From DASQFQ01 sp963811595 (GTDB taxonomy: Bacteria > Actinomycetota > Thermoleophilia > Solirubrobacterales > Solirubrobacteraceae), in the NCBI GenBank assembly GCA_963811595.1, contig CAWERW010000016.1, positions 186,001 through 250,000 on the forward strand: a stretch of DNA of 64,000 nt, in the 5' to 3' direction. The notes under the pieces are model-generated. The model was not told the DNA's origin, ran no database searches, and worked only from the letters and a program-made list of their open reading frames with translations. Below are positions 1 through 8,699 of the stretch, one piece after another (position 1 is the stretch's first letter; the number at the start of each line of letters is the position of its first letter). A program made the translations under genes and the position numbers.

Positions 1-339
1 CTCCTCCGCGACCGCCTCCGCCAGCGTCCGCCGCACCTCCCCCAGGCGCAGCGGCGCGACGAACGGCGCGCGGTGGCGCGCGTGCTCGGCGCCGTCGAGC
101 GACAGCATGCTCTTCCCCACCACCTGCGCGGTCGTGAAGCGCGGGTCGTCGACCGTGAACGTCTCCGCGTCGCGCATCGCCGCGAGCGCGAGGTCGCGGC
201 GCGTCACCAGCCAGCCGTCGACGGCGGGCAGCCACGACACCGGCTCGCGCACCCGCAGGCGCGCGAGCAGCGCGTGGGGATCGCCCTCGAGGCCGGCGAC
301 GGTGACGCCGGCTCCGAGGGTGAAGCGCTCGGCCCGCAT
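1..339 (-). CDS. Cytochrome P450, N-terminal part (runs off the window)
   Basis: The minus strand is open from an ATG at 339 to the window edge, giving the first 113 residues of a protein. It has the layout of an actinobacterial P450 N-terminus: EPVSWLPAVDGWLVTRRDL near residues 32-50 (beta-1 region) and MLSLDGAEHARHR near 78-90, which matches the helix C motif whose His and Arg contact the haem propionates. The haem-binding Cys loop would lie outside the window. The gene starts 16 nt after the stop of the upstream RTX-repeat gene on the same strand, so the two may be co-transcribed. Substrate cannot be judged. Family assignment rests on motif recognition, not on a search. Confidence 0.8.
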   Translation of the reverse strand, partial: MRAERFTLGAGVTVAGLEGDPHALLARLRVREPVSWLPAVDGWLVTRRDLALAAMRDAETFTVDDPRFTTAQVVGKSMLSLDGAEHARHRAPFVAPLRLGEVRRTLAEAVAEE

Positions 340-355
340 GGCCGAGCGCAGTATC

Positions 356-1552
356 TCAGCGCTTCTTGTAGAGCTTCTTGACCTGCTCGCAGTTGCGCCA
401 CTTCACGAGCCGGTTGAAGCCGATGTTGACCTTGTCGAAGCCGGGGCCGCAGTCGACCATCGCGCGACCCTGCGCGTAGGCCTCGACGGTGTCGTTGCCG
501 AGGCCGCCGTAGACGAGGTTCGGGCCGCTGCCGCGGAGGCGGACGGTGTCGTCGCCGTTGCCGGCCACGATCTTGTTGCGCTTCGGACCACCCTGGAGGA
601 AGTCGTTGCCGTCGCCGCCGTCGATGCGATTGCCCGCGCGGCCGCCGTAGACCGTGTCGGTGCCGGCGCCGCCGCTGATGCGGTCGGTGCCGTAGGAGCG
701 CCCGTCGTGGAGGCGGTTGCCCCACAGGATGTCGTCGCCGGACTTGCCGAGCAGCAGGTCAGGGCCGGGGCCGCCGAGCAGGTTGTCGTTGCGCTCGGTG
801 CCGCGCAGCGTGCCGCCCTGGCGCGAGTTGGCGTCGCGCGTGATGCCCTTGGTCGGGTCGTAGACCTTCTCCTGCTCGATGACCGTCTCGCAGTTGCGGA
901 TGTTGCCGCGGCGGATGTCGGCCGCGTTGGAGATCCCGCCCTTGCGGTTGTACGGGTTGATGTAGATCGTGTCCGCGCCGGGGCCGCAGTCGACGGTCTC
1001 GACGGCGGTGCCGTTGTTGACCCAGACCACGTCGTTGCCGTCGCCCGCGTCGATGCGGTCGGGGCCCGAGTCGCTGTAGACCTGGTCGTCGCCGGGGCCG
1101 GCGTCGATGCCGTCCGCGCCGGTGCCGCCGTGGACGACGTCGTTGCCCGCGCCGGAGTTGATCTTGTCGGGCGCGGCGCCGGCGTCGAGGGTGTCGTTGC
1201 CGTCGCCGCCGTCGAGCAGGTCGTGGCCGAAGCCGCCGACCGCGGTGTCGTCGCCCGACTCGCCCACGAGCGAGTCGTCGCCCGAGCCGCCGTCGAGGAT
1301 GTCGTTGCCCCCGCGGCCCGAGAGCTGGTCGCCGCCGGTCTCGCCGAAGATCTGGTCGGGGCCGCTGTTGCCGATCACGCGGTCGTTGCCGCCGCCGGCG
1401 CGGACGCTGTTGCCGGCCGTGGTCTTGACCGTCATGCGGTCGGCGCCGGGCGAGCCGGTGAGCGGGCGCGCCTGAGCTGAAGCGGAGAAGACGAGCGCGC
1501 CGAGGAGGAGCACGCCCAGAAATAGGGGGATTCGGTTCTGGGGGGAGGACAT
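356..1552 (-). CDS. Secreted RTX/hemolysin-type calcium-binding repeat protein
   Basis: A 398-residue exported protein. Residues 1-28 form a signal peptide ending SASAQA. The rest is mainly GGxGxD-type nonapeptides that in known RTX proteins bind Ca2+ and fold as a parallel beta-roll outside the cell. There are two repeat blocks (about residues 35-185 and 245-370). Each is followed by the same closing signature, DCGPGxD and then, 20-40 residues later, NCE, so each block may be locked by a disulfide. ATG 1552 was chosen because the signal peptide begins there; the frame stays open to 1633. No enzymatic domain is visible, so the role (surface layer, adhesion, calcium buffering) is unknown. It is divergent from the propeller gene at 1615. 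Confidence 0.8.
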   Translation of the reverse strand: MSSPQNRIPLFLGVLLLGALVFSASAQARPLTGSPGADRMTVKTTAGNSVRAGGGNDRVIGNSGPDQIFGETGGDQLSGRGGNDILDGGSGDDSLVGESGDDTAVGGFGHDLLDGGDGNDTLDAGAAPDKINSGAGNDVVHGGTGADGIDAGPGDDQVYSDSGPDRIDAGDGNDVVWVNNGTAVETVDCGPGADTIYINPYNRKGGISNAADIRRGNIRNCETVIEQEKVYDPTKGITRDANSRQGGTLRGTERNDNLLGGPGPDLLLGKSGDDILWGNRLHDGRSYGTDRISGGAGTDTVYGGRAGNRIDGGDGNDFLQGGPKRNKIVAGNGDDTVRLRGSGPNLVYGGLGNDTVEAYAQGRAMVDCGPGFDKVNIGFNRLVKWRNCEQVKKLYKKR

Positions 1553-1614
1553 ACGTCTCTTGATCGGCACGAGAGCTCGCTCCCTACACCTGGTACCCCC
1601 GGAAACTCGAACAC

Positions 1615-3123
1615 TTGCCGAGGATCCGCGCATTCAGGTACGGTCGCCCCTTGGGTCTGCACGGACGCGCGATCGCGGCGGGGCTGGCGCTGGGGGCAGC
1701 CGTCTGTGCCCTCGCGCCCGCGACGGCGCCGGCCGCCGGCCTCGTCGCCGCCCACGACCGCTACGTGACCGGCAAGGGCTTCGAGATCGGGCTCGTCAAC
1801 GCCCTCACCGGCGCGACGCTTGCCCTGCCCGCGGGCGTCAACACGAACGACGACGAGCTGCACCCGACGCTGACGCCCGACGGCCGCTACCTCGTCTTCA
1901 TGCGGACGAAGCTGCTGCCGAAGCTCAACGGAGACATCGTGCCGCCTGAGGCGCGCACGCTGTTCGTGGCGGACCGCGAGACGGGCACGGTGACGTCGCT
2001 CAACCGCACCGGCGCGGGAGCCGTGTTCTCCGGAGCAGGCACCCTCGGCTGGGGTGTGCGGCCGTTCGAGCGCCCGCAGCAACAGGGCCGCCCTCGCGTC
2101 TCGTTCAGCTCCCCGTTCACGGCGGGTGCCGCCCCCGGAGGCGTGGAGGAACACGGCAGTCCCCCGACCAACGGGCTCGTCGAGACCGTGCACGCCGACC
2201 ACGGGTCCATCCGCGAGTTCAACTTCTTCATCAACCAGCCACAGGACTTCTCGGCGCGCTACCTGTCCTACGCCGTGCTCAACTCGACCACCGGCGCGCT
2301 CCTGAGTCAGACGGTCCAGTTCACGACCAAGCGCGACAACCAACAAGGGTTCGGCTCCGACGGCCAGACCGAGGACCATGGTTCCGCGACCGCGCCGGCC
2401 GGCCACCCTGACGTGCGCAGCGACGACTACGTCGCCTTCCACATGGGCGGAGACATCCAGACGATCTCCTTCCCCACCGACGACCTCGCGCCGGCGCCGG
2501 AGCCGATCACCTCCTCGGCCCCCGAGCGCGACCCGGCGTGGTCGCCGAACGGCCTCAACCTCGGCTTCATCCGCACCAGCGGCGGCCAGCGGCGGCTCGG
2601 CGTCTTCAACGCGACGCCGGGGATCCAGACGATCCTCAACCCGCTCGCCAGCCTCGGGCCGGAGGCGCCGACGCCGCAGACGCGCGCCTACCAGGAGGTC
2701 TGGGGCGGGCTCTCGATCGCCGACGGCGCGCCGAGCAGCGCGCCCGTCATGACCTGCGACACCGCCTGCCGCGCGAAGCTGCAGGGCGCCGGCTCGCCCA
2801 CGATCCTCTCGCCGCGCCTGTCGATCGGGAGCCAGATCGGGATCTTCGTCGCGCGCGTGGTCGGCAAGCGCAAGCTGCTCGGCCGCACCGCCCCGCGGCT
2901 GCGCGCGGTCGGCAAGGTGCCGCTCGGCGCCGCGAAGCGCGGGCGCATCAGCAAGCGCTGGAACGGCAAGGTGAACGGGAAGCGCCTCCGCCCGGGGACG
3001 TACCTGCTGACCTACCGCTCGCTGCGCGGCAAGAAGATCACGAACACGTCGGACTCGATCCGCCTGACGGTCGGCAAGGGCGGCAAGATCCGCCGCGCGC
3101 GGCCCGAGCGCGTCCCGCGCTAG
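1615..3123 (+). CDS. Secreted TolB-like (PD40) beta-propeller protein
   Basis: About 500 residues. A signal peptide (hydrophobic stretch near residues 19-40, ending APATAPAAG) is followed by repeated propeller strands such as DELHPTLTPDGRYLVF and ERDPAWSPNGLNLGF, which are PD40/TolB-type blades. The last ~110 residues form a basic beta-rich domain (RLRPGTYLLTYRS...) resembling the carbohydrate-binding or Ig-like tails common on secreted proteins of this group. There is no ATG near the N-terminus: TTG at 1615 or TTG at 1651 would serve, and the latter places the signal peptide right at the start. The stop overlaps the convergent thioesterase gene by 4 nt. Function unknown; probably an extracytoplasmic scaffold. 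Confidence 0.7.
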   Translation: MPRIRAFRYGRPLGLHGRAIAAGLALGAAVCALAPATAPAAGLVAAHDRYVTGKGFEIGLVNALTGATLALPAGVNTNDDELHPTLTPDGRYLVFMRTKLLPKLNGDIVPPEARTLFVADRETGTVTSLNRTGAGAVFSGAGTLGWGVRPFERPQQQGRPRVSFSSPFTAGAAPGGVEEHGSPPTNGLVETVHADHGSIREFNFFINQPQDFSARYLSYAVLNSTTGALLSQTVQFTTKRDNQQGFGSDGQTEDHGSATAPAGHPDVRSDDYVAFHMGGDIQTISFPTDDLAPAPEPITSSAPERDPAWSPNGLNLGFIRTSGGQRRLGVFNATPGIQTILNPLASLGPEAPTPQTRAYQEVWGGLSIADGAPSSAPVMTCDTACRAKLQGAGSPTILSPRLSIGSQIGIFVARVVGKRKLLGRTAPRLRAVGKVPLGAAKRGRISKRWNGKVNGKRLRPGTYLLTYRSLRGKKITNTSDSIRLTVGKGGKIRRARPERVPR

Positions 3124-3509
3124 CCGAGCTTCGCGCGCTCGTCGTCGGTCAGCGGGCGCGAGCGGCGCGCGTCGCGGTCCCACGCCACGAGCACGGAGCT
3201 GCCCCTCGCGGCGACCGTCCCGTCCGGGAGCACGATCTCGTGGGCGAGCGTGACGCTCGAGCGGCCCACGGCCTCGACGCGCAGGACGACCGCCACCGGG
3301 CTGTGGTCGCGCCGGACCTCGTGCAGGTGGTCGAGCTCGACGCGCGCGAGGACGAAGAAGAAGCCGGTCTCGATCACGCCGAGGCGCTGGAACAGCGCGC
3401 CGCGGCCCTCCTCGAGCAGCTCGTGATAGACGGCCTGGTTGAGGTGGCCGAGGAAGTCGAGGTCGCGCCAGCGCAGCGCGACCTCGATGCGGATGTCGTC
3501 GGCGGGCAC
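3120..3509 (-). CDS. Acyl-CoA thioesterase, 4HBT hot-dog family
   Basis: A 129-residue single hot-dog domain. The N-terminal RWRDLDFLGHLNQAVYHELLEEGR is the classic 4-hydroxybenzoyl-CoA thioesterase motif, with the catalytic Asp in RDLDFLGHLN and a helix that packs against CoA. Length is normal for a YbgC/FcbC-like enzyme, which hydrolyses acyl-CoA thioesters in the cytoplasm as a tetramer. The GTG at 3509 is the only sensible start; 23 nt separate it from the divergent ribokinase. Substrate range cannot be predicted. Confidence 0.85.
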   Translation of the reverse strand: MPADDIRIEVALRWRDLDFLGHLNQAVYHELLEEGRGALFQRLGVIETGFFFVLARVELDHLHEVRRDHSPVAVVLRVEAVGRSSVTLAHEIVLPDGTVAARGSSVLVAWDRDARRSRPLTDDERAKLG

Positions 3510-3532
3510 GGGCGCGGCATCATCCCAGGCCG

Positions 3533-4379
3533 ATGGCGCGCGACGTCTACGTGGTGGGATCGGTCAACCAGGACCTCGTGGTCCGGCTGCCGTCGCTGCC
3601 GCGGGCCGGCGAGACGGTGACGGGCGGGACGTTCGAGCGCCACGGCGGCGGCAAGGGCGCCAACCAGGCCGTCGCCGCGGCGCGCGCCGGCGCGGCGGTG
3701 CGGATGATCGCCGCGGTCGGCGACGACGAGCTCGGCGCGGACGCGATCGCCGAGCTCGAGGCGGAGGGCATCGACGTCTCCGCGGTGCAGCGGCTCGACA
3801 CGCCGACCGGCGTGGCGCTGATCGCGGTCGACGAGCAGGGCGAGAACCAGATCGCGGTCGCCTCGGGCGCGAATCACGCGCTCGACGGCCGAGGCGGTCG
3901 AGCGCGCGCTGGCGGGCGCGCCGGGCGGCGTCGTGCTGCTCTCGCTCGAGATCCCCGACGCGGCCGTGCTCGCGGGCGCGCGCGCCACAGGGCTGGCCGT
4001 CGTGCTCAACCCCGCGCCGGCGCGCGCGCTGCCGGACGAGCTGCTCGACCTCTCCCCCCTGCTGACGCCCAACGCCGACGAGGCGTGCGCGCTCAGCGGC
4101 GAGGACGAGCCGGAGGCGGCGGCGCGCGCGCTCGCGGAGCGCACGGGCGCCGCGGTCGTCGTCACGATCGGCGCCGGCGGGGCGCTGCTCACCGACGGCG
4201 GCTCGGTCGAGCGCCTGCCCGCGCCGGAGGTCGACGCGGTCGACACGACCGGCGCCGGCGACGCCTTCAACGGCGCGCTCGCGTGCGCGCTGGCCGGCGG
4301 CGAGCCGCTCGACGCGGCGGTGCGCGAGGCGATCGCGGTCGCGGCGGAGTCCACGCGTAGGCACGGCGCCCGCGGGTAG
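3533..4379 (+). pseudogene. rbsK: Ribokinase (PfkB family), disrupted by one extra base
   Basis: Two adjoining frames encode one complete ribokinase. Frame one gives GSVNQDLVV, GGKGANQAVAAARAG (ribose-binding PfkB signature 1) and runs well to residue 117 (3881-3883, Leu). One surplus base at about 3884 then throws it off, and the next frame continues ALTAEAVERALAG... through NPAPARALPDELL, TPNADEACALSG and DTTGAGDAFNGAL, which holds the catalytic Asp and anion hole. Removing one base gives exactly 282 codons, the family's usual length. The enzyme phosphorylates D-ribose to ribose-5-phosphate. All motifs are intact, so a sequencing indel is more likely than decay. Confidence 0.85.
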
Positions 4380-4388
4380 TGCCGGGAC

Positions 4389-4871
4389 ATGACGAAGTAC
4401 CTCGCGATCTACCTCAAGGACCACCACGCCGGATCGACGATCGGCATCGAGCTGGCCAAGCGCGCCGCGCGCAGCAACAAGGACGACGCCGAGTTCGGCC
4501 CGGCGCTCGGCCGGATCGCCGGCGAGATCGACGAGGACCGCGAGGCGCTGATCCGGATCATGAAGCGCCTCGACGTCGAGCCGGACCGCATCAAGGCCGG
4601 GCTCGGCTGGGCCGCCGAGAAGGCCGGGCGGCTCAAGACCAACGGCCATCTCCTGCAGTTCTCCCCGCTCTCCCGGCTCGTCGAGATCGAGGGCCTGATC
4701 ACGGGCGTCAGCGGCAAGCTCTCGCTGTGGCGGGCGCTGCAGTGGGTCGCGCCGAGCGAGTCGCGGCTCCAGGAGGCGGAGCTGCGGTCGCTGGAGGAGC
4801 GCGCCGAGGACCAGCTGCGCCGCCTCCACGAGCTGCGCGAGACGGCGGCACGGGCCGCGCTGATCGCCTGA
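4389..4871 (+). CDS. Conserved all-helical protein of unknown function
   Basis: 160 residues, no signal peptide or membrane segment. Predicted as four or five amphipathic helices: residues 1-29, 36-62, 66-80, 92-118 and 125-157. Acidic and His residues (DHH at 11-13, E and D in GEIDEDRE) give the look of a hemerythrin- or ferritin-like bundle, but I see no clear ExxH metal motif and do not assign it. It lies 9 nt after the ribokinase stop, so the two may be co-transcribed. The charged C-terminal helix could form a coiled coil. Confidence 0.6.
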   Translation: MTKYLAIYLKDHHAGSTIGIELAKRAARSNKDDAEFGPALGRIAGEIDEDREALIRIMKRLDVEPDRIKAGLGWAAEKAGRLKTNGHLLQFSPLSRLVEIEGLITGVSGKLSLWRALQWVAPSESRLQEAELRSLEERAEDQLRRLHELRETAARAALIA

Positions 4872-4925
4872 GCGCCCGCGGGGAGCGGAGATACCCGGCA
4901 GCTGAATCGGGTACCGTGCGGGCCG

Positions 4926-5243
4926 ATGCAGGCTCCTGACCGGCGCGTCCTGGTGATGCTCGCGGCCGCTACGGCCGCGATCGCGCTCGCGCAGGGCCTG
5001 ACCGGCCTGATGGAGCTCGTGCTCTACGCGAGCCCGTTCCTGCTCCTCGCGGGCCTCCTGCTGTCCGGCCGCTTCGTCGGCGAGGACACGATCCTGCGCC
5101 GCCGCGTCCCGGCGGTCGCGTCGCGGTCGCGCCATGAGCGCCCGCGCTGGCCGCGGGTGGCGTTCCGCGTGCCCGTGGCCTCGCTCGTGCACGACCCGCG
5201 CGTCGAGCGCGGGCCGCCGGCGCTGACGACCGCCGCCGCCTAG
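4926..5243 (+). CDS. Small membrane protein of unknown function
   Basis: 105 residues. Two hydrophobic stretches (about residues 8-25 and 30-47) form a hairpin-like membrane anchor. A basic, Arg- and Pro-rich cytoplasmic tail (RRRVPAVASRSRHERPRWPR...) follows. I do not recognise the family. Codon position bias is typical of the neighbouring genes and the ATG is reasonable, but there is no strong ribosome binding site. It precedes the copper-related cluster by 70 nt and may or may not belong to it. Confidence 0.5.
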   Translation: MQAPDRRVLVMLAAATAAIALAQGLTGLMELVLYASPFLLLAGLLLSGRFVGEDTILRRRVPAVASRSRHERPRWPRVAFRVPVASLVHDPRVERGPPALTTAAA

Positions 5244-5313
5244 ACCTCCCGGGCGCGCATCCGCGCGCGGGCGCCGGCGGCTCGATCCCGTCGTCCCCGA
5301 CCAGGAGTCCCGC

Positions 5314-5979
5314 GTGTCCGTGTTCCGTCGCGGCCTCGCGCTCGCCGCCCTCGCACTGGCGGCCGTCGCGAGCCCCGCTCCCGCCCACCAGGGCAGCCCC
5401 GACTACCTCTCGCAGGTGCGCTCGATCGCGCCTGCGCTCAAGGGGCTGAGCGTCGAGGTCCTCAACCGCGACGACCGGCTCGAGATCCGCAACGACAGCG
5501 GCCGCACGGTCGTGATCGAGGGCTACAACGACGACCCGTACGTGCGGCTGCGCGGCGACGGGCGCGTCGAGGTCAACACGAGCTCGCAGGCCTACTACCT
5601 CAACGAGGACCGCTACGCCGACGCACCGGTGCCGCAGCGGGTCAAGGACGGCCTCGCGCCGCGCTGGAAGCCGGTCTCCGGGACGGGCCGCTTCGAGTGG
5701 CACGACCACCGCATGCACTACATGGGCAAGGGCCGCCCGTCGAAGATCGAGGACCCGTCGGTGCGCCAGACGGTGTTCGACTGGACGGTGCCGCTGACCG
5801 TCGACGGCGAGCCGGGCGCGATCAACGGGCGGCTGCTGTGGACGCCGCGCGAGGAGCCCGGGCTGCCGCTCGGCGCGATCTTCGCGTTCGCGGGGCTGGC
5901 GATCGCCGGCTGCATCGTCGTGATCGTCGTGCGCCGGCGACGGGCCGCGGGCGGCTCGGCGCCGGAGGAGGCCTGGTGA
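5314..5979 (+). CDS. Exported membrane-anchored protein of the CopC/YcnI cluster
   Basis: 221 residues. An N-terminal signal peptide (cleavage near APAHQGSP, residue ~25) is followed by a ~155-residue extracytoplasmic beta-rich domain, one transmembrane helix near residues 187-208 and an RRRR stop-transfer. The mature protein starts with His (HQGSP), and an EWHDHRMHYMG stretch at about 129-139 carries three His and two Met, a plausible Cu binding patch. GTG 5314 follows a good AGGAG. It overlaps the downstream CopC-CopD gene by 4 nt (GTGA), so it is translationally coupled to copper handling. Family not recognised with certainty. Confidence 0.7.
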   Translation: MSVFRRGLALAALALAAVASPAPAHQGSPDYLSQVRSIAPALKGLSVEVLNRDDRLEIRNDSGRTVVIEGYNDDPYVRLRGDGRVEVNTSSQAYYLNEDRYADAPVPQRVKDGLAPRWKPVSGTGRFEWHDHRMHYMGKGRPSKIEDPSVRQTVFDWTVPLTVDGEPGAINGRLLWTPREEPGLPLGAIFAFAGLAIAGCIVVIVVRRRRAAGGSAPEEAW

Positions 5980-7652
5980 TCCGGCGCGGGCTCGCCGGCG
6001 CGCTGCTCGCGCTCGCGCTGCTGCCCGCTCCGGCGGGCGCGCACGCGCTGCTCGAGGCCACCACGCCCGAGCGCGGCGCGCGGCTCGACGCCGCGCCGCG
6101 CGCGGTGACGCTGCGCTTCAGCGAGCCGGTCGAGGCGAGCTTCGGCGCCGTGCGCGTCTACGACAACCGCGGGCGCGAGGTCCAGGCCGGCCCGCCGCGC
6201 GCGAGCGGCGCCCGGGTGACGGTGGGGCTCCGGACGGGGCTCCCCGACGGCGGCTACACGGTCACCTACCGCGTCATCTCCGCCGACTCGCACCCGGTCT
6301 CCGGCGGCTTCGTGTTCGCCGTCGGCGACGGCGCCGCTCCATCCGCGACCGTCGACGAGCTGCTGGCGGGCGGCAACTCCGGCCCGGTCACCGCGACCGC
6401 GTTCGCCGCCGTGCGGGCGGTCCAGTACGGCGCGATCGCGGTCGCGCTCGGCGCGCTCGCGTTCCTGCTGTGGTGCTGGCCGCCGGCGCTGCGCGCCATG
6501 CCCGCGGGCGGCGGCGCGGCCACCGCCGCGTTCACGCGCGGGCTGCGGCGGCTGCTCGTGGTGGCAGCCGTCGCGGGCCTGCTCAGCGCGCTCGCCGGGC
6601 TCGTGCTGCAGGGCGCGACCGCCGCGGGGACGAGCGTATGGGCGGCGCTCGACGCCGGCGTGCTCGACGAGGTGCTCGCGACGCGCTTCGGCGGCGTCTG
6701 GGCCGCCGGCGCGCTCGCGTGGGCCGCCACGCTGATCGGCGCGCTCGCCGTGCCGCCGGGCGCGGCGCTGCTGCCGCCGCTGCTCGCGCTCGCGCTGCTG
6801 CCCGCCCTCGGCGGCCACGCCGGCGTCCAGCCGCCCGTCGCCGTCAACGCGCCCGCCAACGTCGCGCACGTGCTCGCCGCGAGCGCCTGGCTCGGCGGGA
6901 TCGCCGTGCTGGTGCTCGTCCTGCGCCGCGCGACCCGCGAGCTCGAGCCCGCCGACCGCACGCCGGTGCTGGCGGCCGCCCTCGGGCGCTTCTCGACGCT
7001 CGCGGGGGTCGCAATCGCCGCGGTGCTCGCGACCGGCGTGCTGCAGGCCGTGCTCGGGATCTCCGAGCCGCGCCAGCTGGTCGAGACCGCGTACGGCCGC
7101 GCGGTGCTCGTGAAGCTCGCGCTGCTCACGGCGATCGTGGCCCTCGGCGCGGTCAACCGCCGCCGCCTGCTGCCGCGGCTGCGCGGCGCGGCCGGCACGA
7201 CCCCCGGCGCCGTAGGCGTCGCGCTGCGGCGGACGCTGCGCGCCGAGCTGGCGATCGCGCTCGTGGTGCTGGGCGCCACGGGCGCGCTCGCCGGCTACCC
7301 GCCGGCCGAGGCCGTGTCGGCCGGCCCGTTCTCGACCGACGCCGCGCTCGGCCCCGCGCGCCTGGAGCTGACCGTCGAGCCCGCGCGCGTCGGGGCCAAC
7401 GAGCTGCACCTCTACCTCTTCGACCGCAAGGACGGCAGCCAGTACGAAGGCACGAAGGAGATGACCGTCACGGCCGAGCTGCCCGGCCGCCGGATCGCCC
7501 CGATCGAGCTCGACGCCACCCGCGCCGGACCCGGCCACTACGTCGTCACGAGCGCCGCCTTCGGCGTCGCGGGCGACTGGGAGGTCGAGGTTGCCGCGCG
7601 CGTGAGCGAGTTCGACGAACACCGAACCACCGTGGAGGTCCCGATCGAATGA
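5976..7652 (+). CDS. CopC-CopD fusion, copper resistance/uptake membrane protein (YcnJ-like)
   Basis: 558 residues. After a signal peptide the mature protein begins with His (AHALLEATTPERGARL), the N-terminal Cu(II) ligand typical of CopC. The CopC domain covers about residues 22-120, with the closing DSHPVSGGFVFAV motif. A CopD domain of about eight transmembrane helices spans residues 145-440, and a further extracytoplasmic beta domain of ~110 residues lies at the C-terminus. This is the architecture of Bacillus YcnJ, a copper importer/handling protein. GTG 5976 overlaps the previous stop (GTGA) with GGAGGAG just upstream. The frame is open far upstream, but that part is shadow of the previous gene. 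Confidence 0.85.
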   Translation: MIRRGLAGALLALALLPAPAGAHALLEATTPERGARLDAAPRAVTLRFSEPVEASFGAVRVYDNRGREVQAGPPRASGARVTVGLRTGLPDGGYTVTYRVISADSHPVSGGFVFAVGDGAAPSATVDELLAGGNSGPVTATAFAAVRAVQYGAIAVALGALAFLLWCWPPALRAMPAGGGAATAAFTRGLRRLLVVAAVAGLLSALAGLVLQGATAAGTSVWAALDAGVLDEVLATRFGGVWAAGALAWAATLIGALAVPPGAALLPPLLALALLPALGGHAGVQPPVAVNAPANVAHVLAASAWLGGIAVLVLVLRRATRELEPADRTPVLAAALGRFSTLAGVAIAAVLATGVLQAVLGISEPRQLVETAYGRAVLVKLALLTAIVALGAVNRRRLLPRLRGAAGTTPGAVGVALRRTLRAELAIALVVLGATGALAGYPPAEAVSAGPFSTDAALGPARLELTVEPARVGANELHLYLFDRKDGSQYEGTKEMTVTAELPGRRIAPIELDATRAGPGHYVVTSAAFGVAGDWEVEVAARVSEFDEHRTTVEVPIE

Positions 7653-8323
7653 GACGCAGACTCACCCTCACCGCCGCGGTCGCCGCGCTGGCCCTGCCGG
7701 CGGGCGCCGAGGCGCACGTCACCCTGCAGCCGGCGTCCGCGCCCGCCGGCGGCTTCGCGCGCCTCGACGTGCGCGTGCCCAACGAGCGCGACGACGCGGG
7801 CACGACGAAGGTCGACGTGCAGATGCCGCCCGGCATCGTCACCGCGTCCTACGAGCCCGTGCCGGGCTGGGACGTGAAGGTCACGAAGGAGAAGCTCGAC
7901 AAGCCGGTCAAGGTCGAGGGCTTCGACGCGACCGAGCAGGTGTCGCGCATCACCTGGTCCGGGGGCCGGATCGGCCCCGGCGAGTTCCAGGACTTCGGGC
8001 TCTCGCTCCGCGTCCCCGACGGCAAGCCCGGCAGCAAGCTGACCTTCAAGGCGCTGCAGACCTACGAGGGCGGCGAGATCGTCCGCTGGATCGGGCCCGA
8101 GGACGGCGACGAGCCGGCGCCGGTCGTGACCCTCGTCGCGGCCGCCGAGGCCGGCGGGCACGGCGCCCCGGGCTCGGCCGCCGCGGCGGCCACGGGCGCG
8201 TCCGCCCCCACGCCTGCCGAGGACGACTCCGACACGCTCGCCATCGCCGCGCTGATCGTCGGCGCCCTCGGCCTGCTCGCCGCCATCGCAAGCCTGTTCC
8301 TCCGACGCAAGGGAGCCGCATGA
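7649..8323 (+). CDS. YcnI-like DUF1775 copper-binding protein, membrane-anchored
   Basis: 224 residues. The signal peptide ends GAEAH, so the mature protein starts with His, the residue that with a conserved Trp binds Cu(II) in YcnI-type proteins. The DUF1775 domain includes VPNERDDAGTTKVDVQMP, VPGWDVKV and EFQDFGLSLRVPDG. A low-complexity Ala/Gly linker (about 170-195) and one transmembrane helix (about 198-218) follow, with an RRK end. ATGA overlap joins it to the CopC-CopD gene upstream and to CopC downstream. Role: extracytoplasmic copper chaperone or sensor, inferred from family. Confidence 0.85.
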   Translation: MRRRLTLTAAVAALALPAGAEAHVTLQPASAPAGGFARLDVRVPNERDDAGTTKVDVQMPPGIVTASYEPVPGWDVKVTKEKLDKPVKVEGFDATEQVSRITWSGGRIGPGEFQDFGLSLRVPDGKPGSKLTFKALQTYEGGEIVRWIGPEDGDEPAPVVTLVAAAEAGGHGAPGSAAAAATGASAPTPAEDDSDTLAIAALIVGALGLLAAIASLFLRRKGAA

Positions 8324-8676
8324 ACCGCACCCTCCTCGCCGTCGCGCTCGTCGCGGCGGCCTGCCTCGCCCTCCCGGCGAGCAGCCCGGCCCACGCCGGG
8401 ATCAAGTCGTACTCGCCGAAGCCGGGCAGCCGGGTCGATCGCGACCTCGCGTCCGTGCGCATCACGTTCAAGGCCCGCATCAGCGACGGCAACCTGACCG
8501 TCACGCGTGCGGGCAGCAAGGTGAGCCGCGGCTCCGGCCGGCTCGTCTCGAAGCGCCGCGCGATCCGGGCGCTGCTCCGCTCCGGCCTCCGGGCCGGCCG
8601 CTACACGGCCACCGCGAGGTGGCTCAACTCCGACGGACACGTCCAGAGCAAGTCCTGGTCGTTCCGTCTCCGCTGA
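8320..8676 (+). CDS. Stand-alone CopC-domain periplasmic protein
   Basis: 118 residues: signal peptide (to about residue 26, SSPAHA) and one CopC-like Ig-fold domain (SYSPKPGSRVDRDLASVRITFKA ... GRYTATARWLNSDGHVQSKSWSFRL). In canonical CopC the mature N-terminal residue is His. Here the His lies in PAHAGIK, so the cleavage site decides whether the Cu(II) site is complete. A DGHV near the C-terminus corresponds to the conserved DGH of the copper site. ATGA overlap with the upstream DUF1775 gene. Confidence 0.75.
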   Translation: MNRTLLAVALVAAACLALPASSPAHAGIKSYSPKPGSRVDRDLASVRITFKARISDGNLTVTRAGSKVSRGSGRLVSKRRAIRALLRSGLRAGRYTATARWLNSDGHVQSKSWSFRLR

Positions 8677-8699
8677 CCAACCAAGGAGCGATCTACACA

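Noticed and set aside
107..1480. Long plus-strand open frame (about 457 codons) rich in Ala and Val
   Set aside because: It is the mirror of the RTX repeats on the other strand; its periodic VDRVGAGAA-type composition is explained by the repeat codons and it has no start signal.
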